64,000 nucleotides of DNA from Pyropia yezoensis. Taxonomy: Eukaryota > Rhodophyta > Bangiophyceae > Bangiales > Bangiaceae. Positions within the stretch are counted from its first letter, which is position 1, and the number at the start of each line of letters is the position of its first letter. The notes under the pieces were generated by a model. It ran no database searches and had not been told where the DNA came from. It saw only the letters and a program-made list of their open reading frames with translations. Shown piece after piece: positions 21,041 to 30,793 of this stretch. Both the position numbers and the translations under genes were made by a program. The stretch is from NCBI GenBank assembly GCA_009829735.1, contig CM020618.1, positions 4,958,882 to 5,022,881 of the forward strand. The letters run 5' to 3'.

Positions 21041-22103
21041 CACGAGAGAACCCTTTTCTCTCCCCCGGTGGCGCCGACACCCGCGCACTATCTACTCGCG
21101 TCGGGGCACCCGAGGTGCTCCAAAGCATGCGTTTCCCCGTCGCGCCGCCAGTAGGCACAGAACGGCCTAAAAACAAAGCATGTCTCTCTCCAGTCACCAG
21201 CCAGCTGGCCGAATTTAGTCAATCCAAAAGCCGGCGAGCCAGTCATATCACGCTCAGCCGCCAGCGAGGATATGTGGTGTCCTCGGTGTCGGTTAATCAT
21301 GTGACTCGTCCTTGATTGCCTGCTTTCGGCCAGCGCAGAGAATAAAGTTCTGGCAGTCACAGACAGGGATGTCCTCCCGTGGTTGGTCGACGATGTCACT
21401 CGTTCCTCGTTGTCGAGTTTCGACATCTACGACCAGGTTCCGACAGTGAGTTGACAACGGTCTTCGTGCGGCCAGCCGACGTTTGCAGAATGTCAGGAGT
21501 ACAGCGTTGTGTCGCCCAGGGTAATGGGGAGTTGATCTGTCTTGGGAGGAGTTAGCAGGGCAGGACATGTAAGGAGAGGTCCCAGTCCATATCCCCTGGG
21601 TTCCAGGCGTGAATTTAAGGGGCAAACCCTTACAATGCGCGACGGCTAGGAGCACGTCGGCAGAGCAGAGGGGGGGCGGGCAGCCATTTTTTACAGGCGG
21701 CGGTGGTGGGGAAAGGTCGCGACGGGCCTCTTCCGGCCCCTTTTCCCCGTCGCCCTGATTTTCACCGGGCCCGGGGTTTGAATAGCGGGGGACGGGACCG
21801 GACGTGTCGCACCGGCCCCCCCCCCCCGCCTGCTTTCCCCGCCGTCCAGAGTTGCCCCCTCCCCCCCACCCCCCCCGAAATCGCCGACTGGGCGGGGAAG
21901 AGCGGGGGGGGGGCGACCGGTCGCGTCGCGGCCCCCCCCTCGCCCCGCACCACCCCTCCAAATCGGCCCGACGCCCAGTGTTGTGCGTGTCGTGACAAGG
22001 GGGATGGGGGGACCGGTTGCACCGGGCCCCTCCCCCGTCTCCTTTCCCCGCCCCCCTGATTCGCACCGCCCCCCCCGCACCCCCCCTAAGACGGCTCCGT
22101 CTG
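21041..22103. other. gene-free GC-rich stretch
   Basis: No supportable gene is seen. It holds one stray unit of the 52-bp minisatellite (about 21634-21677) and, from about 21800, alternating C and G homopolymer runs. Open frames here are compositional. Confidence 0.6.
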
Positions 22104-22176
22104 CGCAGTGCCCGTTGTTGCGGAATCCATCGCAAACGCGTTTTGACCCCGGAACTGTAGTTGAGACCCTGTTAAG
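22104..22176 (+). repeat. left arm of a diverged inverted repeat
   Basis: This stretch matches the reverse complement of 23464-23537 over about 73 bp at roughly 84% by eye. Shared cores include ttgttgcgg and cgttttgacc. The arms bound about 1.43 kb. Confidence 0.7.
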
Positions 22177-23463
22177 TAGCTCTACACCCCCCTTCACACC
22201 CCGTACAGCCGGTCGAAGATGATTTTCGCCTTTGACCCTTGTTGGATGCATCTATACGTCTCTGGAACATGGGTTTCGTCGTACGACGAGACGGCCCTCG
22301 ATGTGAGTTGGCTTGACTACTGGTATCAAGTCTACCAAGGAATTGGTATCATGTGTGGAAAAGTACGATCGGCATGCCAAGCAAGTCGATCGGCCACATC
22401 ATGGCGGACGAGCGGCACCTCGCGCCCTGTGCAGGACAGCCGCCAGTACAAGACGAGGAAAGGGGGGGTGCTGCAGTGTGCGGGAGTGAGGGGTAGTGAC
22501 CCACATATAGGCGGGTGCAAACGGTGGTTGGTGCAGCACTGGGTCGGTAGGAAGATACAGACCTTTATTCCCACACTCGGCGGTACGCACCAGAAGATGT
22601 AAAAAATATGGAGGACGTACCCACCCCGAAAAATTAACAAAGTTTTACAAGCGTCCAACAAGCCCTTTGCCGTGGCAGGAGTGTCTGCATCAGGGCGTAT
22701 GGACCGCTACTAAGGGGAAGTACAGAAAGCATGGCCCGGAAGACGGGTCTCTAAATGAGCTTTCACGAGCTTAATGAGCACACTATTGCGCGCATCAGAA
22801 GTTGGCAGCCTCGCTGATAGTCAGCTTTCCGGCCGCGAAATGAAGTGGGCAAGAATTGTCAGAGGCAACTCCCCTACAAGGCTCAACGAGACGAAGAACA
22901 CCACCACCCTCGCATCCCACCTTGCGGCATGCAACGACCATTGCAATCGCTGCCAAGCTATGAGGCACGCCGACAGCCGCCCACTCGCGCCGCTGAGGTG
23001 TGCTGGTTGTTGGGCTGGCAGCGGCCTTCCCCCCCCCCAAGATCCCTCCCACCGCGCCCACCGCGGCCGCCGGTACTCCACGCGCGACCCTTGCCGCCGC
23101 CGCGCCGGCGGCGCCCAGCCCCCGCCGCCCCCGCCTACCAGCGTGCGCCAGATGGACCAAGTGATGCGCGCAGTGACGCAGTCATGATATGCACGTGGGG
23201 GTGGTTCCCCACGGGTGCTGGCGCCTCTGCGACAAGGCAACGGCGGCGCGTTGCTCGTCCCGCTGAGCATTTCCTCTGGGACTTCTGGACCCAGCAGTAG
23301 TACTTCTGATTGCTTGAGTAATACTTCCGGCGCTCCTAATAGCAAGCCTACCCCTCGAATAGTGTGCACTTCGTTGGAATTCTTTCTCACTAAGTGCGAT
23401 ATTGGGCCCAGGTTTGGGGTCGTTTCACCCGGGCGAGACGGCGCGGCGGCGCCCCTCAACAAG
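22177..23463. other. DNA between the inverted-repeat arms, no clear gene
   Basis: Several short open frames exist on both strands but none shows a recognisable domain or codon-like constraint. If the arms are transposon ends, this would be the interior of a non-coding or decayed DNA element. Confidence 0.4.
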
Positions 23464-23537
23464 CTTTAACAAGGTCTCAACAACGGTTCCGAGGTCAAAA
23501 CGCGCTTGCAGTGGATCCCGCAACAACGGGCTCTGCG
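23464..23537 (-). repeat. right arm of a diverged inverted repeat
   Basis: This is the reverse-complement partner of 22104-22176, with two small indels and about ten substitutions. No target-site duplication is evident outside the arms. Confidence 0.7.
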
Positions 23538-24027
23538 CTGGGTGGGTGGGGTGGCATCGTCACGTTCGCCCCAAGCCGAAATCGCCCGCAGGTTGCGTTC
23601 AGGCAGCGATGCACGATGGGCCTTGATGGGGCCGCGACAATGGAAGCCCTCCCCAGGAAGAGAGGGGGCTGATAGCAAAGCTTGCACACAGAGAAGGACT
23701 TCGTCGTTAGTGTGACTGTATTGAACTCCCAAGTGCGAAATACCCAACACCCTCCTCAAGCAGATCATGTGGCAGAGGCCACGTGGAGCTTCACAGACCG
23801 GCTCGCTACCGAAGCACATCACGGCGGTGTGGTCAGCAGTTTTTTTTTTTTCTCCTCTTTTTTTTCTGCCTGCTTGGTGCATACGTCTCTCGGCGGTTAC
23901 TCCAATACATTGCCTCTGCTGGTCATAGCCCACTGGTCGCCGACGTTCCTAGAGATGCGGCCGGGCCGCCCCCCCCACTACTGTAGCAGTCCCCCCGCGC
24001 CGCCGCGCTCCGCCCCCCGCCGCTACT
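23538..24027. other. no gene seen
   Basis: This unique-looking sequence includes a T-rich tract near 23840-23866. There is no ORF with recognisable content. Confidence 0.4.
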
Positions 24028-24127
24028 GTGCTTCCTGTAAAACGTGGATGTTGAAGGGACGTGAGAGGTGGGATCCATTCGTCCAGACAGCGATTTTCAT
24101 CACCTTCACGTACCGTCAACAAGGCAC
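24028..24127 (+). mobile_element. short palindromic element M1, damaged copy
   Basis: It starts gtgcttcctgtaaaa and shares the centre (gtccagacagcgattttcat) and most of the arms with the intact copy at 25081-25196. Part of the right arm is deleted, so it ends ggcac. Confidence 0.8.
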
Positions 24128-25080
24128 TATATCCACCAAGCCACAGCCGCCCCCTACCTCGAACGAACCCGCACCCCACCGCTGCCCGCAGCTGCCACCC
24201 GAGGCGGCGGCCACCCACCCCCCGGCAGCAGCCAAAACCCCCCCGCGACCACAGCCGGCCCCCCCCCCGGCAGCGACCGCCCGCCCCCGCCGCCCAAAAA
24301 CACCCTCCGCGGTGGCACCCGCCCCCCCCCACCCCCCGGCCGCAGCCGCCCCACCTCACGCAGCGGCCGCCAACCCCCCGCCCCCGACCACCAGCGGCCT
24401 CCCCGCCCCAAGCAGCAGCCACCCCCCACCCAGCACTGATCGCCAACGAAATGCCCCAGGCCGCCCGCAGCCGCAGCCCCCCTACAGGCAGCAACCACCC
24501 GACCCCCTCCCCCAGCCGCCAGTGGTCGCCCCAACCCCATCATCGGCCGCTCTCCCTCGGGCAGCAGCCGCCCCCCCCTCAGCTGCCGCCGCCCAACCCA
24601 CCGTGCGGCGGCCGCCCGCTCCCACCGCTAGCCGCCTGTGGAATCCCCCTCCCTGGAAGAGGCCGCCCCACACGCGGCCTCAGCCGCCGCTCTCGCGGCC
24701 GCGGCCGCCCCCCCTACCCAGCAGCGGCCAGACCCCGCATTAATGCAGCCGCCCAACGCCAGGCAGCCGCCGCCCCCTCGCCCCCGCAGCAGCCGCCCCT
24801 ACTCCGGCCGTAACCGCGCCCCCCCCAGGCACAGCGGGTGATCCCCCGCCCCGAGTCCCCCTTCCCCCTCCCCGACCAGGCCCTCCACCCTCCCGAAGCG
24901 AGCGGGCACCACAAGGCAACCCCGACGAGGGCCGCCCGCAGCTGGACAGGACCGACGGCTCGCCGCATCGTGCCACTCGAGCCATACAGGTGCAACGTGT
25001 GGTTGGGAGCAATTCGACATTTCCAATACGTGGACCAACCAAAGGGCGTTAGCGCGACATGCGTGGCTGCTGCACATACT
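24128..25080. other. C-rich low-complexity stretch between two M1 elements
   Basis: About 24140-24840 is dominated by runs of C and repeated CCG-type triplets on the + strand. This yields Pro/Ala-rich frames on + and Gly/Arg-rich frames on minus. No domain or selected ORF is evident. Confidence 0.6.
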
Positions 25081-25196
25081 GTGCTTCCTGTAAAAAAATG
25101 GATGTTGACGGTACGTGAAGGAGCCGATCCATTGGTCCAGACAGCGATTTTCATCACCTTCACGTACCGTCAACATCCATTTTTTACAGGAAGCAC
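25081..25196 (+). mobile_element. short palindromic element M1 (MITE-like), intact
   Basis: Arms 25081-25120 and 25158-25196 are perfect reverse complements except for one extra A, leaving a 37-bp centre. The ends are GTGCTTCCTG and CAGGAAGCAC. TA lies within three bases outside each end, compatible with TA-targeting elements, but the exact duplication is not resolvable. There is no coding capacity. Confidence 0.85.
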
Positions 25197-25217
25197 TATA
25201 GGAGCCTCGCTAATATA

Positions 25218-25501
25218 GTGCGTCCCGTAAAAAGTGGACGTGCTCGTGTCGTGATCATGTCGAATAACGGCCACTGGACCAATCAAACCCACACTGCACG
25301 ACCCGTGCACGTCCACTTTTTGCGGGACGCACAATATTGTGCGTCCCGTAAAAAGCGTCCCGTAAAAAGTGGACGTGCACAATATTGTGCGTCCCGTAAA
25401 AAGTGGACGTGCACGGGTCGTGCAGTGTGGGTTTGATTGGTCCAGTGGCCGATATTTGACATGATCACGACACGAGCACGTCCACTTTTTGCGGGACACA
25501 C
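25218..25501. mobile_element. two head-to-head short palindromic elements M2 forming a large palindrome
   Basis: Copy 1 (25218-25332) and copy 2 (25387-25501, inverted) are each 115 bp with ends GTGCGTCCCG and CGGGACGCAC (one mutated to a CACAC end). They share the interior tggaccaatcaaaccc. Between them, 25339-25386 holds partial arm copies. Because the copies are inverted and nearly identical, the whole 284 bp is close to a perfect palindrome. The arms resemble M1 (GTGCTTCCTGTAAAAA versus GTGCGTCCCGTAAAAA), so M1 and M2 look related. Confidence 0.85.
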
Positions 25502-25618
25502 TAAAAGAAGACAGGCTCTTGAGTTTGGGGCCGTCCTGACCTCCTTCTTGCACCATCGAAGGCGACGGGCTCACCGAGCACCCTGGCCAATGCGATCCCC
25601 CCCCCCCCCTCCCGGAGG

Positions 25619-25981
25619 ATGGCCGCCCCTCCGTCGCACGACGCCATTGCGCCCTCTGTTCTGGGCACCAAAGACCACTGGGAGACGACCTACGCCACCG
25701 AGCTGACCGCCTACCGCGCGGATGGCACCCCTGGGGAGGAGTGGTTTGAGGACCGCCTCCCTGCCGACCGCCTGACCGCCTTCCTGGCCCGCCTCTTGCC
25801 GCCCCCACCAGCGGCGGTGGCGGTGATGGACGTTGGCTGCGGCTCGGGGGGGGTGCTCATCGCGCTGGCCCAGGAGCTGGCAGGCCGGTCGCCGCCGCCC
25901 CGGCTGCACGGCGTCGACTACGCGGCCGACGCGGTGGCGCTGGCGACCGCGTGTGCGGCGGCAGAGATGCGGGGGGAAGAG

Positions 25982-26027
<46 letters not shown>

Positions 26028-26449
26028 GGCCCACCTTTTCTGTGGTAGACGTGCTCGCGCCTGGTGCGCTGCGCGCCGCCCTGCGCCCCCCCGCGGGCAG
26101 CTGCGTCACGCTGGTGCACGACAAGGGCACCCTCGACGCGCTGCTCCTCCGCCCCGACGCGGCGGCCGCGGTCACCACCTACCTGGCCGTGCTGAACGGC
26201 GCCACGGTGCCGGGCGACGTGCTGGTGGTGACGTCGTGCAACCTCAGCCGGCCGGAGCTGCTGCGCACGGTGACGCCGGAGGGGGGGGGAGGTAAGGAGG
26301 GGGGAGGTGTGGGGGAGGCGGAGGGGGAGGGCGGCGGCCGTGGGTGGGGAGCCGCCTGGCGGCTGGTTGACGACCTGCCCTACCGGTTGATGCGCTTTGG
26401 GGGGCACCAGGGCGCGGTGTTGGTCACGCTCGCGTTTGTGCGGCACTAG
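25619..26449 (+). CDS. EEF1AKMT2: eEF1A lysine methyltransferase 2 (EFM4/METTL10 type)
   Basis: This is a complete intronless gene for a seven-beta-strand, AdoMet-dependent methyltransferase of about 276 residues. The family methylates a lysine of translation elongation factor eEF1A in the cytosol. Family signatures are present in order: the N-terminal GTKDHWETTY and GEEWFED (residues 16-45), motif I VMDVGCGSGG (69-78) for AdoMet binding, acidic GVDY (98-101), HDKGTLDAL (about 168-176) matching the DKGTFDA box, and VTSCN (about 205-209). A run of about 17 Gly (GGC triplets, 25984-26028) expands the loop after the GVDY strand; a second Gly/Glu-rich insert follows near residue 222. The ATG is preceded by a C-rich tract and fits the family start. 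It ends in TAG. The M2 palindrome lies 117 bp upstream. Confidence 0.92.
25984..26028 (+). repeat. GGC triplet repeat inside the methyltransferase gene
   Basis: Consecutive GGC/GGT triplets encode the polyglycine loop. This is a likely length-variable microsatellite that keeps the frame. Confidence 0.9.
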
Positions 26450-27292
26450 AAGAAAAAAAAAGCGAAAGTCGTCGCGCGCTGCCCCAATCCCAACGTCGAC
26501 GACGGGTGGGGTTCGGGCGGCGCTTCTTCTTGTCCTGTTTTTGTCTGTCTTGGAGCGACGCGGCGCTCGGGCTAATGGTGTCACGTGTAGGCCGCGCGTA
26601 AGCGAGGACTGCAAACACCCCGTTGCCGTGCTCGGAGCACCCCCGTAGCAGAAGCGCCCGTGGGCGGGGAACCCTGTTCCCTTATAGGGGGGGGGATGGG
26701 GGGGGGGAGGAGAGGGGGTTGTGAGCCTGGGGCGGTCGTAGGCGTCTACGCCAGCTCGGGTCGATACGGGCCGCCGCCGCCGGCCGTCGCCGCTGGCCGC
26801 CGCAGCTGGCCGTCGCCGCCGGCCGCCGCCGCTGCTTTGGCCACTCTGAGTGACCGCTCGCCACCGCTCGGCGGGGGTGTGGGGGAGACGGGGGCGGCGG
26901 CGACCGCGACTTGCCCGCCGCCGGCCACCCTTGTTTCCGTTCCCGTGTGGCCGCCCGTGTCCGTGGCCATCACGGCCGGGGGGCAGAGTGTGCATGGACG
27001 GTCCCGCACCGGTCGGCGGCACGCGACGGGTGTGTAGCGGTGGGGGCGGCGGTGGGGGCGGCGGCTCGGTCGCTGACCTCGAGCGGGCAGCTGCTGACGA
27101 GCGGTGGTGCGACCCATGCTTGCCCGCGCGCGATATAGCGGGGCCAGAAGTCACGCTGGAGGTGCTACGAGCGTCGCCACGACGCTCTCATTGCCACCGG
27201 CAGCGGTAGCGGAGGCTGTCAACCGCCGCGGTGCCAGTGTGAACGACGGAGATGTATCGCCGTCAGAGAGGGGGAGGGGTCGTCACCAACGT
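26450..27292. other. no gene seen downstream of the methyltransferase
   Basis: An A-rich tract follows the stop codon. The rest is GC-rich with G runs near 26690-26720 and GCC/CCG-rich sequence near 26770-26840. Open frames are present but show no domain. Confidence 0.5.
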
Positions 27293-27772
27293 GAGAAAAG
27301 GTGTGGGCGCGAGCGCGGGGGCGGTATCTTCGCCTGCGTGGGGCGAAATAGCGGCGCCAGCGCGGAGGGCGGGGCCCAGGGTTTGGATAGGTGTGGGCAC
27401 CTGCGCTGGGGTGGTGTCACCGCCTTTCGACAGCGTGGGGAGAGCCGTCGCTGCGATAAGAGGGGGGGGTGCCTGACAATAAGATAAGCGTGAGCACCGG
27501 CGTGGGGGGGTGATCTCCGCCAGCCGCCAACGTGGGGAGAGCCGTCGCTGCGATAAGACTGGGGGTGCCTCACATTGAGATAAGTGTGAGCATCTGCGTG
27601 GGGGGGTGATCTCCGCTAGCCGCCCACTTGGGGTGAGGTGTCGCGGCCTGCAAAGAGCGGGGTGCCCAGGGAGGGGAGAGGTGTGGGAACCTGTGCGGGG
27701 GGCGTGTCCTTGTCAGCGTGGGCAGAGCCGTGGCTGTCGTCGTAGGGGAGGGTGTGCGCCCCTATCTCACAC
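27293..27772. repeat. 96-97 bp minisatellite, five diverged units
   Basis: The landmark ga(t/g)a-ggtgtggg-type start recurs at 27293, 27386, 27483, 27579 and 27676, giving spacings of 93, 97, 96 and 97 bp. Units 2-4 also share gtggggagagccgtcgctgc. The third and fourth units are closest to each other. Confidence 0.85.
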
Positions 27773-28446
27773 GCGCCGAACTGCCGCAGACGCACGAAGA
27801 GCTCCAGCCGTAACTGGCAGCCTGGGGCACCCTTGGCCGTTCTGTAGGAGCCTACGTTCAAACCCCTGGAAGGGATAGCTTGCTTGCCGTCCCGTACTGT
27901 AGCCGACACCGTAAGCTACTGTGTGTCTGTCAACTGCCCGTTGCCTCACGCGGCCCGGTGCCCCTGTGTCGTGCGCGGCCCAAGGACCGTTCACTAGCAA
28001 AGTGGAGCTAGAGACGCCACTGTTTAAGACTCCTTCCTCGGCCTCGAGTACAAATCCAGCTGCTGCGGGCGACCGCATCCTCCCTCACGCGCTCATCTTG
28101 TCTCGTGCGCAAAAAGAAAGAGTGCAACAGTACTATGCGGTCGTGGACGGCCTGTCCTCCACGTGCTCCCTTTTCTGGCGTCAACTTGCCCGAAGCTGGC
28201 AGTCGGTGGTGCGCTGGTCGCCTGAGTGCAGTCTGCTGACCCTCTTGCCGCCGCACGACCGCCGCTGGCAGCCGGGCGGAAAACGCGTTGGATATCCGAA
28301 GCGGTCGATCACGCGACTACCGCATGAAATCAAACCGATTCGCACATATATAGTATCAATCCAAGACGTGGCATTATCTTCCTCAAGGTCCAATCAAGTC
28401 ATAGGGAGTGTGTATTTCGCTCAGAAGCGCGGAGGTCGCTGTAACC
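27773..28446. other. no clear gene
   Basis: A 185-codon open frame on + (27921-28478) has no recognisable domain and low support. Nothing else stands out. Confidence 0.35.
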
Positions 28447-28838
28447 AGGAAGCAGCCCGGGGGAGGATGCACCAGTAACGTGACATTTTAATCCCAAGCA
28501 GGCTAGACTAGCACCCCCAGGCTACTAGTTGAACGGCTAAGCCGTCCCTGCGGGAGAGAGAGAGAAATGTAGAGGTACAAGATGCAAGCAGAGCTGGCTG
28601 AGCAGAGCGGCCCGCGCCTTCACGGAATCGACGTGATGGCTCTGCCCGGTGTCGCCACGGCGTTGGCTGCCGTGGCTACCCGGGCGCCGTCATTCGCGTC
28701 CGCCGGTGGCGCATCAGCGCGCGCAAGGCAGTGGCGCCACGGGGAGTCCCGCCATGGCCTGCTTGCCAGAAGAGAAAATGGGCGCTGATCCCCCAGGATG
28801 CCGTAGCAGCCTGGTTGCTCGTGGGAGGGCAGGGTGGA

Positions 28839-29327
28839 AGCGCGAGAAGAAACGGACGCTGCCGGCCAAGACGGCCGGCGGCGGTCGCCCGACCCACGCC
28901 GCTTAAGGCGGCTGGGTGGCTCGCGCGCCGCAGCCCGACGCCCCCACGGGAGCCGGTGGGCGCAGGCCAAAGAGAGGAGCGCCGGTCCGTCCGCCGCCAG
29001 CGCGGGCACGGGCGCGCTACGCAAGCGGCCGCCGACCGACAGAAGAGGCGGCAAGCGCAGCAGCCCGGGGGGACGCCACGGTGGAGCAGGGGCGGTACGG
29101 GCGCCGACAGGCGCCCATGCCGCGCGGGAGGAGCCGGTGGCGCCCCCTCCCGGTGCGTCGTACCGCCGAGGTGGCGGGGGCAGCAAACGCACGGGCGGAA
29201 GCGACGGGAAGCCGTGGCGCAGCCACGGTCGCCCGTCGCGCCCGGTCAGCAAGCCGCGCGCCCCGCCGCGCGGCAGCCGACTGAGATAATCTGGGACCGG
29301 TTACCCGAAGAATCGACATTCAAAACA
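28839..29327 (-). repeat. 3'-side direct repeat of the tyrosine-recombinase element
   Basis: The match to the right copy begins at agcgcgagaagaaacgg (28839 versus 33748) and is about 97% by eye. The last part (from ccggtcagcaagccgcg to cgacatt) is matched by the inverted fragment 45325-45407. Position 28935-28939 (ccgac) is the empty equivalent of the solo-LTR insertion site in the other copy. Confidence 0.85.
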
Positions 29328-30640
29328 GAACAAGGAAGCAGCCCGGGGTAGGATGCGCCATTTTAGTCGGAATAGGCGAGGCGCGAAGCGGCCGAGCACC
29401 TCCCAGGCCCCAGGAGACGCGTGCCACCGCGTCTTGACGCAAGACCGCAGGGTAGTCTCGATGGAGGCGTGCCCCATCATCTCTGCAATCCTGGGGATAG
29501 GTAGTCCGATAGCGTGCGCCTCGGAGCCTGCGCCGCTGCGCAAGAAGTGGCCCTGGTACTTGCCGCCGAGCGGTACGGGCAGCGGCAGGAGCTCCATGGC
29601 GCGCCGCAACCACATGTTCGTCGCTCGTGCGGCCATCCAGAAGCGGCGCGCCGGTGCCGGTCGAGCCGGGTCGGCAAACAGCATGGCTTGAGGGTGACGG
29701 CCGGCGACGTCGTGGCGGTGCACAGAGAGGCGTAGTAGTTGGGCCACCTTGTCAGTCTTGGCGGGGTCGCAGTCAATGGGCACCGTAAATGCCAGGCGCT
29801 CGCGGCCTGTACGCAGCGCCATCTTAAAGTCCACCACCTGCAGCTCCATCCCGTTTTCCGAAAAGACAAAATCGCACCGCCGCATGCACGCGGCGGCGCC
29901 GGACCTGTTGAACAGGACGTACCCTAGGGCGAGGCCGGCGCACTGCAGGCTGAGGTAGGCGTTGGGCGTGGATAACCCCAGGTTGCACACGCGCAGGATG
30001 TAGTCGGCGGGCAACGGCATCCACTGGCGCTCGAGCTCGCCGCCAGCGCGCTCAAGCGCGGTGGCGCGAAAGCCAAACACGGCCAGTTGCACCAGCTTGT
30101 CTTTGGTGTGGTCGGGGTGGCCTGCGAGCAGGTGCAGGGAGGCAACGGCAGAGAGGTACTTGGCGAGCGAGGGCGGCGCCAGCGCGCCGTTCTCGAGCTC
30201 GTACAGCACATAGCCCATGACGGTGGGCATGGAGGCGGGCAGCGGGTCGCGGTCGTACTGCTTGCAGTACGAGAAGAAGCCGCGGCACTTGCTCATGTAC
30301 GACCGTTGGGTGTTTGGCCGGTAGCCCTTCAGCACCAGACGCGCGGCGGCGTCCGGGTCGGGCAGGTCGGCTACCAACGGGTTGACGACGCGCCTTGTCA
30401 AAAGGGCCCAGCGCTGGGCGTCGTTGCGGAGAGCGGGGTTGGCCCGAAACGGAAGACCACAGTCCGCCAGAAAGGACGTTGCGCCGGCGAGGATTTGGAA
30501 TCGTCCTTGTGGACGCCGTCGGCCGGCGGCAGCTGCGTCCACTCGAGGCAGTTGTCGACTGCGCGGCGCCACCACGGCTGCGCGCGCCACTCTGGCGCGA
30601 TCAGCGTCATGGTTGCCACAGACGCCACGATTCGTTAAAC
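29301..30640 (-). pseudogene. tyrosine recombinase of the DIRS-like element
   Basis: The reading frame is open and covers a full-size YR domain of about 345 residues. A helical SAM-like N-domain (GYRPNTQRSY, KYLSAVASLHLL) is followed by the catalytic domain with VLFNRSGAAACMRRCDFVF, KTDKVAQLLRL, then HFLRSGAGSEA (the HxxR box) and IAEMMGHASIETTLRS. The nucleophilic tyrosine expected about ten residues after GHAS is not seen; Ser-Cys occupies that place, which may inactivate the enzyme. The frame extends upstream over the RNase H and RT region, but that part is a shadow of those domains. In active elements this enzyme inserts the circular cDNA without target duplication. Confidence 0.7.
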
Positions 30641-30793
30641 GACTGCGCCCATCAGGTGGAAGGGCGGGTTCTCCCAGGCGTTCTCGCCGTCCCAGCAGTG
30701 GGCGAGGGCTTTGGCACCCAAGGAGTTGGGGCACAACGAGCGGGAGTAGAACCTGGCCGTCCTTCCGGTGGTCGTGGACCCGAACAGGTCCAC

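Noticed and set aside
21041-28446. tRNA or rRNA genes in the intergenic DNA
   Set aside because: No T-loop/B-box-like motif in a foldable context and no rRNA-like blocks were noticed by eye.
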